A stretch of 53,086 nucleotides of DNA from Alphaproteobacteria bacterium (lineage in GTDB: Bacteria; Pseudomonadota; Alphaproteobacteria; Rhodospirillales; Casp-alpha2). This document shows, in pieces, positions 16,739-24,008 of the stretch (the stretch's first letter is position 1; the number at the start of each line of letters is the position of its first letter). The translations under genes and the position numbers were made by a program. Where the stretch lies: positions 1 through 53,086 of the forward strand of contig JACNJX010000055.1 of NCBI GenBank assembly GCA_014382345.1, written 5' to 3'. The notes under the pieces were generated by a model. It worked only from the letters and a program-made list of their open reading frames with translations. It made no database searches and was not told where the DNA came from.

Positions 16739-18451
16739 ATGACCGAAAATATGTCCCAAGATCCGAAATCCCCTACCCCCGGAACACAAACTGACGGCGG
16801 AACCGATGAATGCGATTCCCTTGTCCAACAGGCGCGCGAACACCACATGGCCGGGCGGCTTGGCGAGGCCGAGCGTCTCTACCGCCAGGCCCTGGAAATC
16901 CGGCCCGAAGCGGCGGAGATTATGAGTAAGTTGGGCGCCGCCCTGGCCGTCCAGGGAAAATTCACCGAGGCCGTATCCGTCCTGCGCCGCGCCATCGGGA
17001 ACGCCCCCGATCTGGCCGAAGCCCACAATAATCTGGGAAGCATTTTTCAGATGCAAGGCCGGTTGGATGACGCCGTAGAGCCTCTCCGGCGCGCCCTCGA
17101 CATCGATCCCAATCAGGCTGCCGCCCATGCCAACCTGGGCAACATTCTCCTGCAACAGGGCCGTCCCGAAGACGCCGCCCAATCCTTCCAAAAGGCATTG
17201 GAGATAGAGCCCGATACAGCCCAGGCCCTGAACGGCCTCGGCTCCGCCCTTTTACAGCAAAACAAGGGCGAAGAAGCCGGAGACGCCTTCCATCGGGCCC
17301 TGGCCATCACGCCTGATCAGCCAGAAATCCTCAGCAACCTCGGAAATTTGCTGAGAAACCAGGGAAAATACGACGAAGCGGTGGAAACTTTGCAGAAGGC
17401 TGTTGCCCTTCAGCCGAAACTGACCGAGGCCCATATCAACCTGGGCAATGCGCTGAAAAGCCGTGGCGACTGGGACGGCGCCATGGATGCCTATAAAAGT
17501 GCCTTGTCGCTTGAGCCGGACAACGCAGAAACCCACTGGAACAACGCTCAGGTTCTGCTGATGACGGGGCAATTCCCGGAAGGATGGGCGGAATACGAAT
17601 GGCGCATGAAATGTGAAGGCTTCCAGTCCCTGATCTGGAGTGCGTCCGGTCCCCCGTGGGATGGCTCCAGCCTCGAAGGCAAAACGATCCTGGTCTTTTG
17701 CGAACAGGGGTTCGGCGATTCCATTCAGTTCGTTCGTTACGCGGAAACCCTGTCTGCCATGGGCGGCAAGGTCATCGTCAAATGTCCTCCGCAGTTGCAG
17801 GCCTTGTTTGAGACCACCCCCGGCGTCAGCCGCGCCGTCAGCCGCCTGGACCGAACGGTCGAATATAACGTTCAGGCTTCCCTTCTCAGCTTGCCCCGCC
17901 TTTTAGGTACAAATCTGGACACCATACCGGCAACGGTTCCCTACCTTACGCCGCCGGAAAAACAAGCCGCCAAACTGCCCGAAAACGGCTCATTGAAAGC
18001 CGGGATCGTCTGGGCCGGTAACCCGGCCCATAAAAACGACCAAAACCGTTCCATCGACTTAAATCTGCTGAAACCGCTGCTGGCGGTGGATGGCTTTGAT
18101 TTTTACAGCCTGCAGTTCGGCGAACGCAGCCAGGATATCACCCGCTTGGAATTGGAAAACGATATCGTCGATTTGAGCGGCAATCTGGAGGATTTTTCCG
18201 CCACGGCGGCGGTGATGCGGAACCTGGACCTGATCCTTTCCGTCGATACTTCGGTCGTGCATCTGGCCGGTGCCCTGGGCAAACCTGTGTGGACCCTGTT
18301 GCCTTTCGTGCCGGACTGGCGCTGGCTGCTAGGCCGCGACGACAGTCCCTGGTATCCTTCCATGCGGCTCTTCCGTCAACAAGCGCCGGGCGACTGGCAA
18401 GGCGTGATCGAAAATGTCGAAAGTGCGTTGCGCCAGCGCCTTCTCAATTAG
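16739..18451 (+). CDS. TPR-repeat protein with C-terminal glycosyltransferase-9-like domain
   Basis: A 570-residue protein. The first ~290 residues are about eight 34-residue TPR units with the usual A-NLG-x-L-x3-G pattern. The remainder contains a heptosyltransferase (GT9)-like fold with ILVFCEQGFGDSIQFVRYA near 320 and VDTSVVHLAGALGKPVW near 500. Such fusions occur in alphaproteobacterial polysaccharide or protein glycosylation genes, and the GT9-like part may act as a glycosyltransferase or only as a fold. Start ATG 16739 lacks a strong ribosome-binding site; ATG 16751 is an alternative. It is followed 19 bases later by the Flp pilin gene. Confidence 0.8.
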   Translation: MTENMSQDPKSPTPGTQTDGGTDECDSLVQQAREHHMAGRLGEAERLYRQALEIRPEAAEIMSKLGAALAVQGKFTEAVSVLRRAIGNAPDLAEAHNNLGSIFQMQGRLDDAVEPLRRALDIDPNQAAAHANLGNILLQQGRPEDAAQSFQKALEIEPDTAQALNGLGSALLQQNKGEEAGDAFHRALAITPDQPEILSNLGNLLRNQGKYDEAVETLQKAVALQPKLTEAHINLGNALKSRGDWDGAMDAYKSALSLEPDNAETHWNNAQVLLMTGQFPEGWAEYEWRMKCEGFQSLIWSASGPPWDGSSLEGKTILVFCEQGFGDSIQFVRYAETLSAMGGKVIVKCPPQLQALFETTPGVSRAVSRLDRTVEYNVQASLLSLPRLLGTNLDTIPATVPYLTPPEKQAAKLPENGSLKAGIVWAGNPAHKNDQNRSIDLNLLKPLLAVDGFDFYSLQFGERSQDITRLELENDIVDLSGNLEDFSATAAVMRNLDLILSVDTSVVHLAGALGKPVWTLLPFVPDWRWLLGRDDSPWYPSMRLFRQQAPGDWQGVIENVESALRQRLLN

Positions 18452-18470
18452 CCCGAGAAAGGGAACCACG

Positions 18471-18644
18471 GTGAAGGCTAGCCTCAGGAAACTGATAAAC
18501 GACGAAAAAGGCGCCACGGCCATCGAATACGCCCTGATCGCCACCTTGGTGGTTGTCACGCTTATCGGCGCTTTTAATCTACTTTCCACAGACTTGAACA
18601 ATACGTTCAACACCGTCGCCAACACCGTTACACCCGTTATCTGA
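18471..18644 (+). CDS. Flp family type IVb pilin
   Basis: A 57-residue class III prepilin. The sequence KASLRKLINDEKGATAIEYALIATLV shows the basic leader, the cleavage glycine and the E-Y pair after processing (GATAIEYAL). The rest is one long hydrophobic helix. I choose GTG 18471 because it gives the short basic leader typical of Flp; the longer frame to 18414 runs into the TPR gene. No tad/cpa secretion genes are present nearby, so assembly proteins must be encoded elsewhere. It lies 14 bases before the flavocytochrome flavoprotein gene. Confidence 0.85.
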   Translation: MKASLRKLINDEKGATAIEYALIATLVVVTLIGAFNLLSTDLNNTFNTVANTVTPVI

Positions 18645-18658
18645 TCCCTTTTAAAACC

Positions 18659-19960
18659 ATGTCTCTTTCCAAGCCCGCGAAAAACCTGACGCGCCGAACC
18701 TTCAACCGCTTGATGGGTGGGTTGACCGTTGCCACCGCCGGTCAAGGCCTTGCTCTGGGTCCTGCCATTGCCGGCGGCGCCAGGCCCAAGGCGGTGATCA
18801 TCGGCGGTGGTGCCGCCGGGGCCACGGCGGCTGTCTATCTGGCCCGGAATTTTCCCGATTTGGACATCACCCTGATCGAAGCCAACCCGCTTTATACGGC
18901 GTGCTTCTTCTCCAGCCGCTATCTCGGTGGCTTCAAGCCGCTGGACTTCATCACCCATGAATATGGAGCCTTGAAAAAATACGGCATTCGCGTTGTGCAT
19001 GCCTTCGCCGCCGCCATCGACGCCGGAAAAAAGTCCGTCCTTTTGAAAGATGGAACCCGCATCCCCTATGACCGTTTGATCGCTGCACCGGGCATCGATT
19101 TCAAGTTCGATCAGATAGAGGGCTATGACGAAACCGCCGCCGCCGTAATCCCACACGCCTACAAAGCCGATGCCCAGATTGCCGTTTTGAGAAAACAGCT
19201 CCTGGCCATGGAAGACGGCGGGGTGTTTGCCATCGCCTCGCCGCTTCGGCCCTACCGTTGCCCGCCGGCGCCTTATGAACGGGTTTCTATCGTCGCCCAT
19301 TACCTGAAGACCCATAAACCGAAATCGAAAATCCTGATTCTCGACTCGAAGGACGAGTTCCCCATGTCTGAGGTCATGACCGATATCTGGACACGCAAGT
19401 ATTCGGATATGGTCGAATGGGTGCCGGCCGAATTCAGCGGTCACATCAAGGCCGTGGACGTGAAAACCCGGACCCTGATTTCCAACGAGGAACGATATTC
19501 CGTACAGGTCGCCAACGTCATTCCAAACCAGCATGCGGCAAAAATCGCCCATATCTCGGGCCTGACCGACAAATCGGGGTGGTGTCCGGTAGACCCCATG
19601 ACCTTCGAGTCCGCCCTGGCGCCCGGAGTCCACATGATCGGTGACGCCATCGACCCCGGCGACATGGTGAAATCCGCCTATTCCGCACACAGTCAGGCCC
19701 GCGCCTGCGCCGCCGCCGTCGGCGCGATGCTGAATGGAAAAAGTCCCGCCGAAGCTGGCCTGCTGGGCAGCACCTGCTTTTTTCTCGTCTCCCCAGAAAG
19801 CGGGGTGCAACTGGGCGGAACCTACAAGTCCGACGGAAAACGCCTGACCGGCCAGTCCGGCTTCATCAGCCAGGCCGGGGAAGCCCCATCCATCCGGCGC
19901 AAGACCGCGGAAGACGGGGATGCCTGGTATGCAAGCATTATCAAGGACATGTTCGGCTGA
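18659..19960 (+). CDS. fccB: Flavocytochrome c sulfide dehydrogenase flavoprotein (FccB/SoxF type)
   Basis: A 433-residue periplasmic FAD protein that oxidises sulfide, or acts as the SoxF accessory flavoprotein in Sox systems. A Tat signal is visible (TRRTFNRLMG, Arg12-Arg13). The FAD-binding GGGAAG lies near residue 49. Three cysteines sit where the family has functional ones: Cys82 in YTACFFSS (equivalent of the flavin-linked Cys), Cys201 in YRCPPAPYE and Cys309 in GWCPVDP (redox disulfide). No fccA dihaem cytochrome gene adjoins it. It follows the Flp gene by 14 bases and precedes soxS. Confidence 0.9.
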   Translation: MSLSKPAKNLTRRTFNRLMGGLTVATAGQGLALGPAIAGGARPKAVIIGGGAAGATAAVYLARNFPDLDITLIEANPLYTACFFSSRYLGGFKPLDFITHEYGALKKYGIRVVHAFAAAIDAGKKSVLLKDGTRIPYDRLIAAPGIDFKFDQIEGYDETAAAVIPHAYKADAQIAVLRKQLLAMEDGGVFAIASPLRPYRCPPAPYERVSIVAHYLKTHKPKSKILILDSKDEFPMSEVMTDIWTRKYSDMVEWVPAEFSGHIKAVDVKTRTLISNEERYSVQVANVIPNQHAAKIAHISGLTDKSGWCPVDPMTFESALAPGVHMIGDAIDPGDMVKSAYSAHSQARACAAAVGAMLNGKSPAEAGLLGSTCFFLVSPESGVQLGGTYKSDGKRLTGQSGFISQAGEAPSIRRKTAEDGDAWYASIIKDMFG

Positions 19961-20044
19961 ATTTTGCCCCCACCCCGCACTCAAGACAAAACAAGACAAA
20001 TAGCCGGAAAATTGGTAAAGTCCCCAAGCTTTGAAATGGTTTTC

Positions 20045-20076
20045 GGGCGCGAATTTAACACGTGAATTTCGCGCCC
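20045..20076. other. Stem-loop between fccB and soxS
   Basis: A perfect 9-bp inverted repeat GGGCGCGAA/TTCGCGCCC (20045-20053 with 20068-20076) and a 14-base loop. There is no U-tract, so it is not a classical terminator. It may be an RNA-stabilising or attenuating hairpin before soxS. Confidence 0.55.
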
Positions 20077-20094
20077 TTGCCTTGATTGGAAGGA

Positions 20095-20526
20095 ATGGAT
20101 TTGTTCCGCGCAATTTTTCTTTTCTTGATTGTTCTTTTTACCGCCGCGCCTGCGTTTTCGGCCAACGAACTGATCATGTTCAATTCCTCAACATGTGAAT
20201 GGTGTGAAGTGTGGGAAGAGGAAGTCGGCGGCGTTTATGGCAAGACCGAAGTCGGCAAAACCCTTCCGGTCCACCGCGTCGACATCCATGAAGACCGCCC
20301 CGTCAACCTGGAGCACCTCAGGGGAATCCGCTTCACGCCTACCTTCGTGCTTCTTCAGGACGGGCGGGAGGTCGGCCGTATTACGGGGTATCCGGGGGAA
20401 TCCTTTTTCTGGGGCCTTCTGGAGGAAATGACCACACGGATAGACCCCCTTGCAGGCGCCTGTGACGACAAGAACCGCATTGCCGCCAATGCCACCCTGC
20501 AAAAGAAGGGAGAAGCGACATGTTAA
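20095..20526 (+). CDS. soxS: Periplasmic thioredoxin-like SoxS
   Basis: A 143-residue thioredoxin-fold protein with a Sec signal (FLFLIVLFTAAPAFSA) and the SoxS active site CEWC in FNSSTCEWCEVWEEE. SoxS keeps SoxY, and possibly SoxXA, in a reduced, active state in Paracoccus-type systems. A cis-Pro loop is seen in IRFTPTFVLL. ATG 20095 is preferred, but the AGGA run sits very close, so TTG 20086 or TTG 20101 are alternatives. It overlaps the next gene at ATGTTAA, indicating translational coupling with the HbpS-like gene. Confidence 0.85.
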   Translation: MDLFRAIFLFLIVLFTAAPAFSANELIMFNSSTCEWCEVWEEEVGGVYGKTEVGKTLPVHRVDIHEDRPVNLEHLRGIRFTPTFVLLQDGREVGRITGYPGESFFWGLLEEMTTRIDPLAGACDDKNRIAANATLQKKGEATC

Positions 20527-21020
20527 GCCGTCTTTTCATTCCTGCCATAGTGTTGGCATCCTTTGTTGTCCCGGCGAAAGCCCAAGGTGAGGCCCTGGTC
20601 ACGTTCAAGTCCCTGAGCCTTGAAACCGCCCAGGAACTGGCCCAGGCGGCGCTGGCGGACTGCCGCAAGCGGGGATTCCAAGTCGCCGTCGCCGTGGTTG
20701 ACCGCTCCGGTATCCTGCAAGTCACCCTGAGAGACCGCTACGCCGGCCCGCACACGCCGGAAACCTCCCGCCGCAAGGCCTGGACGGCCATCAGTTTCCG
20801 AACCAGTACGGGAGAACTCTCCAAACTGACTCAAGCCGGGAAATCGCAATCCGGGGTCCGTGACGTTTCGGGTGCGCTAATGCTTGGCGGTGGCGTTCCC
20901 GTCGAAGCCGCCGGGTCCATCGTCGCAGGAGTCGGCGTTTCCGGCGCTCCCGGCGGAGATCTGGACGAAGCCTGCGCCCAAGCCGGCATCGAAGCCATCG
21001 CCGATAAAATCGCCTTTTAG
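20520..21020 (+). CDS. Exported GlcG/HbpS-family haem-binding-type protein
   Basis: A 166-residue protein with a Sec signal (MLSRLFIPAIVLASFVVPAKA) and a GlcG/HbpS domain recognisable from LSLETAQELAQAALADC, VAVAVVDRSGILQVTLRD, SRRKAWTA and the end IVAGVGVSGAPGGDLDEACAQAG. Some family members bind haem or cobalamin and act as redox sensors or chaperones. It overlaps the soxS stop, which ties it to periplasmic sulfur metabolism. A few Sox loci carry a similar gene, and the role there is not established. Cysteines lie in the mature protein (CRKRG and EACAQ). Confidence 0.8.
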   Translation: MLSRLFIPAIVLASFVVPAKAQGEALVTFKSLSLETAQELAQAALADCRKRGFQVAVAVVDRSGILQVTLRDRYAGPHTPETSRRKAWTAISFRTSTGELSKLTQAGKSQSGVRDVSGALMLGGGVPVEAAGSIVAGVGVSGAPGGDLDEACAQAGIEAIADKIAF

Positions 21021-21092
21021 CCTTATTTTTAAGAAAATCATATGACGGACAAAGCCTATCATTGTCCCCCATTTTCCACGCATATTTTTTAC

Positions 21093-21133
21093 AATATTAA
21101 AATGTATTTTTGAATCTACTACATTTTTATATT
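21093..21133. promoter_or_regulatory. Long palindromic operator candidate before soxR
   Basis: A 14-base inverted repeat with one mismatch: AATATTAAAATGTA (21093-21106) and TACATTTTTATATT (21120-21133), separated by 13 bases. It lies in the AT-rich gap 21021-21177, 44 bases before the soxR start. A probable binding site for the ArsR-family SoxR itself (autorepression). This is inference from position and symmetry. Confidence 0.6.
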
Positions 21134-21177
21134 GGTATTAATAAATTCATTCCCTATATATTCAGGAGTTGACCATC

Positions 21178-21570
21178 GTGGCTAGACGCAGAAATATTGG
21201 GGGTTCATCGATGAAGGACATCAATGAAATTCACGAAAATGCCGGACGCGCCAGCGATTTTCTAAAGGGACTGGCCAATGAAACCCGTCTGGTGATGCTG
21301 TGCGCCCTGGCGGAAGGCGAAAAGAACGTCAGTGAACTGGAACATCTGCTCGGCATACGCCAGCCGACCCTGTCCCAGCAATTGGCCCGGCTGAGGTCCG
21401 ACAACATGGTCAGCACCCGGCGCGAAGCCAAGCAAATCTATTACAGTCTCGCCAGCGAGGACGCAGAACTGGTGCTCGGCCTGATTTTCGAACTGTTCTG
21501 TACGGGCGGCAGCGCCGAGCTTGACCGGGATACCCCTTCGGCAAAGACCGCCAAAGCCGTTGCAGCCTGA
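21178..21570 (+). CDS. soxR: Persulfide-responsive ArsR-family repressor SoxR (BigR/SqrR type)
   Basis: A 130-residue winged-helix ArsR/SmtB regulator. The DNA-recognition helix is in LLGIRQPTLSQQLARLRSDNMV. Two cysteines, Cys42 in MLCALAEG and Cys108 in FELFCTGG, occupy the positions reported for the thiol pair of BigR (42/108) and SqrR (41/107), which form a tetrasulfide or disulfide in reactive sulfur and release DNA. GTG 21178 is chosen because AGGAG lies about 8 bases upstream and the cysteine numbering then matches; ATG 21211 is an alternative. No thiosulfate- or metal-binding cysteine cluster of other ArsR classes is seen. It is predicted to repress the sox and perhaps dsr genes. Confidence 0.88.
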   Translation: MARRRNIGGSSMKDINEIHENAGRASDFLKGLANETRLVMLCALAEGEKNVSELEHLLGIRQPTLSQQLARLRSDNMVSTRREAKQIYYSLASEDAELVLGLIFELFCTGGSAELDRDTPSAKTAKAVAA

Positions 21571-21598
21571 ATTTCCACTTAAGTTTCGGGGGGACAGC

Positions 21599-22252
21599 TT
21601 AGCCGGACCGCTTTTTCCGTTTGGCTTTAAGGTAACTGCGGTAATCGCCCGTTTTATAGGCCTTGTCGCGGACAAACTGGAACATCGCCAGGAAATGGCG
21701 GGGCCGGAAGTAGCCGGGGATGCGGGCGACTTCAAAGACCTTTTTACCGTTTTTCAGGGTATCCCCTTCGAGGGTTTCGGCGAAAAACTGGATGGTCGGC
21801 GAGAAGCGGATCTTGTGACGCTTGGCCAGAGCCCTCTCGCTCATCTTCTTGCCGTCAAAATCGACGACCTCACGTGAGCCGAACATATCCAATTGCAGGA
21901 AATCATAATTTTCCTGAATGTAGGCACTGATTTCCGGCTTCGCGAAATTGACCAGATGAGTTTCCCGGCAATAGGGGCAGCCTGCAAGCTCCCACATGAT
22001 GGCAAACCGCTTGCCGGCGGCCGTAGCGGCCCCCAGATCGTCCTTCAGGTCGAGAAAACTGTTCAGAAACCAGGGCTGGGTATGCAGGCCCTTACGGGTA
22101 AATTCAGACTTGTAGCGCTTCGGGGGCTTCGCGTCGGCGAGGCCCGCTCCGGCTCCCGTGAACAAGCCTCCCACTCCGCCGAAAACCGCACCGAGGATCC
22201 CGCCAAAAGCTCCACCTGCCGTCAAACGGGTAAAGCGCCGCCGTGTGATCAC
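21599..22252 (-). CDS. soxW: Tat-exported SoxW-like thioredoxin-fold protein
   Basis: A 217-residue periplasmic thiol-disulfide protein. The N-terminus reads VITRRRFTRLTAGG, a twin-arginine signal, followed by a Gly-rich hydrophobic stretch. The thioredoxin active site is CPYC in MWELAGCPYCRETH near residue 88, with cis-Pro in RFSPTIQFF. The start is GTG 22252 with GGGGCGGAAC upstream; the ORF to 22360 is too long. It is probably a SoxW that handles sulfur intermediates on SoxY or reduces periplasmic thiols. A Sec-type paralogue lies at 46704-47348. It is divergent from the helical unknown at 22397. Confidence 0.82.
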   Translation of the reverse strand: MITRRRFTRLTAGGAFGGILGAVFGGVGGLFTGAGAGLADAKPPKRYKSEFTRKGLHTQPWFLNSFLDLKDDLGAATAAGKRFAIMWELAGCPYCRETHLVNFAKPEISAYIQENYDFLQLDMFGSREVVDFDGKKMSERALAKRHKIRFSPTIQFFAETLEGDTLKNGKKVFEVARIPGYFRPRHFLAMFQFVRDKAYKTGDYRSYLKAKRKKRSG

Positions 22253-22396
22253 GTTCCGCCCCTTAAAAAAATCCACATCAATCTGTAAGAGAAAATATAA
22301 TAAAATGAACCTGAATGATATGTGCTTTATACGCTTTTCAAGGTTTCCCGAGACCCACAAGAAATATTTCTTTTAACCCAAAGGGTTTTTCCAATC

Positions 22397-23125
22397 ATGC
22401 GCTCCCTGTTTATCGCCTGCGTCCTTTTTATTGCGTTCCATGCTTTCACGCCGCCTGCCTTTGGCGCCCCCGTTCATGAATTCAACAAGGCCGTCGCCAC
22501 TGCGTACGGGTTCTACCGCGAGGCCGTTTTCCTGCTCCGCGCCGGTAACGCCCAGGTCGCCTCACTGGAATTGGAGGAAATGGCGGACCAATGGAAAGAT
22601 ATCGCCGAGCGTTTTGGAACGAAGCCGCCCGATACGTTTTCCGACGACGTGTCCTTCAAAAAGACCCTTGATGATATCGGCAAGAGGATATCAAAGGGAT
22701 TGAAAGCCGCCATCAAAGGCGACGCCAAGGCGGCCCGAAAGGCCTTGGCCCCGATCCGGAACACCCTCGCCGATCTGCGCCGCCGCAACGGCGTCTTCGT
22801 GTATTCCGATTACGTGGACAAGGCCAATGCGGCCTTTCGGAAACTCTATAAATTTCGCCACAATCCGCCGGACTTCGAAGTTGTCGAGGAAGTCGATCAA
22901 TTACGCCAAATCCTCGCCATCACCGTCTACTGGTACGAACAATGCGCAGACAACGCCCCTGAGGAGGTTCGTAAGAATCCGGAGTTCAAGCGCCTGATGG
23001 AGGACAGCCTGCATTCCCTGTCGCGGATATGGGTGGCCATCGCCAACAAGGCGTCCCCTAACCTGATCAGCCTTCTCCGGGGCCTGAGTTCGTCGGACCG
23101 GATGCTGTTTCTACGATTCGGCTAA
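22397..23125 (+). CDS. Periplasmic all-helical protein of unknown function in the sox region
   Basis: A 242-residue protein with a clear Sec signal (MRSLFIACVLFIAFHAFTPP, cleavage after FGA) and a mature part that looks entirely helical, with several amphipathic helices (YGFYREAVFLLRAGN, RISKGLKAAIKGDAKAARKALAPI, EVVEEVDQLRQILAITVYWYEQ). It has the size and periodicity of a cytochrome c'-like bundle, but no CxxCH is present, so no covalent haem. The C-terminus ends MLFLRFG. ATG 22397 is chosen because the signal starts there. It is divergent from soxW and convergent with ccdA/soxV, so a thiol or sulfur-related role is a guess from context. Confidence 0.7.
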   Translation: MRSLFIACVLFIAFHAFTPPAFGAPVHEFNKAVATAYGFYREAVFLLRAGNAQVASLELEEMADQWKDIAERFGTKPPDTFSDDVSFKKTLDDIGKRISKGLKAAIKGDAKAARKALAPIRNTLADLRRRNGVFVYSDYVDKANAAFRKLYKFRHNPPDFEVVEEVDQLRQILAITVYWYEQCADNAPEEVRKNPEFKRLMEDSLHSLSRIWVAIANKASPNLISLLRGLSSSDRMLFLRFG

Positions 23126-23137
23126 GGCCTGGAAAGC

Positions 23138-23881
23138 CTATCCGCTGGTTCCCAGGGCCGGGAAGGTTTCCAACAGCCAATACGAGATATCGGCCATGGA
23201 TCCGGTCACGAACAGGATACCGGTCAGAACCAAAAGCGCGCCGATGACCCGTTCCACCGTCATCAGGTGTTTGCGGAATCGGGTCATGAAATTCATGAAC
23301 GGCTTCATTGCCACCGCGGCCAGGAAAAACGGTATCCCCAGCCCTGCGGAATAGACCGCCAGAAGGCCCATGCCGTAGGTTATGGAGCTTTCGCTGCCGG
23401 CGACCATGAGAATGGCGGCCAGCACGGGGCCGACACAGGGCGTCCAGCCGAAGGCAAACGCCAGGCCGATGATATAAGGACCGATCAGCCCCGCCGGGCG
23501 GCTTTCCGCATGAAAGCGGGCTTCCCGGTACAGGATGGGGATGCGGAAAACCCCCATGAAATGCAGGCCCAAAATTATGATGATGCCGCCCGCCACCTGG
23601 GACAGCACATCCAGATAATCGGCCACCCACTGGCCGACCGTCGATGCGGTCGCGCCTAAGGCAATAAATACGGTCGAAAAGCCGAGGACGAAGGCCACCG
23701 CCGATAACAGAACGCCGCGCATGACGCCGGGCGGCAGCTCTTCATCGTCGGTCATCTGCTCCAGGGAGACGCCGCCAAGAAAGCACAGGTACGGCGGCAC
23801 CAGGGGTAGCACGCAAGGCGACAGGAAGCTCAAAATTCCTGCCCCCAAGGCGCCGATATAGGATATCTCGAACCCATCCAT
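23138..23881 (-). CDS. ccdA: CcdA/SoxV-type transmembrane thiol transporter
   Basis: A 247-residue inner-membrane protein of the CcdA/DsbD-beta family with about six transmembrane helices. The paired cysteines lie in SPCVLPLVPPYLCFLGG and GWTPCVGPVLA. It moves reducing equivalents from cytoplasmic thioredoxin to periplasmic SoxW/SoxS or to apocytochrome c; in Sox loci it is called SoxV. The start is ATG 23881 with GGAGAAAGGG upstream; the ORF to 23935 adds an unlikely charged leader. It lies on the same strand as soxB, 128 bases downstream of it behind a stem-loop, and overlaps no other gene. Confidence 0.9.
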   Translation of the reverse strand: MDGFEISYIGALGAGILSFLSPCVLPLVPPYLCFLGGVSLEQMTDDEELPPGVMRGVLLSAVAFVLGFSTVFIALGATASTVGQWVADYLDVLSQVAGGIIIILGLHFMGVFRIPILYREARFHAESRPAGLIGPYIIGLAFAFGWTPCVGPVLAAILMVAGSESSITYGMGLLAVYSAGLGIPFFLAAVAMKPFMNFMTRFRKHLMTVERVIGALLVLTGILFVTGSMADISYWLLETFPALGTSG

Positions 23882-23974
23882 ATGCCGTCCCTTTCTCCTT
23901 GATTGATCCCTATAGTATTTCCGGAAACGGCCCAAGGCACATCACTTTTCCGGGAGCCGAATATAATGGCAAAC

Positions 23975-23998
23975 GCCTCGGAGGAATGCCTCCGAGGC
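23975..23998 (-). terminator. Strong stem-loop after soxB
   Basis: A perfect 10-bp stem GCCTCGGAGG/CCTCCGAGGC with a 4-base loop, 11 bases beyond the soxB stop. The downstream U-tract is weak (GTTTGCC), so it may attenuate rather than fully terminate. Confidence 0.6.
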
Positions 23999-24008
23999 AC
24001 CGGCAGTA

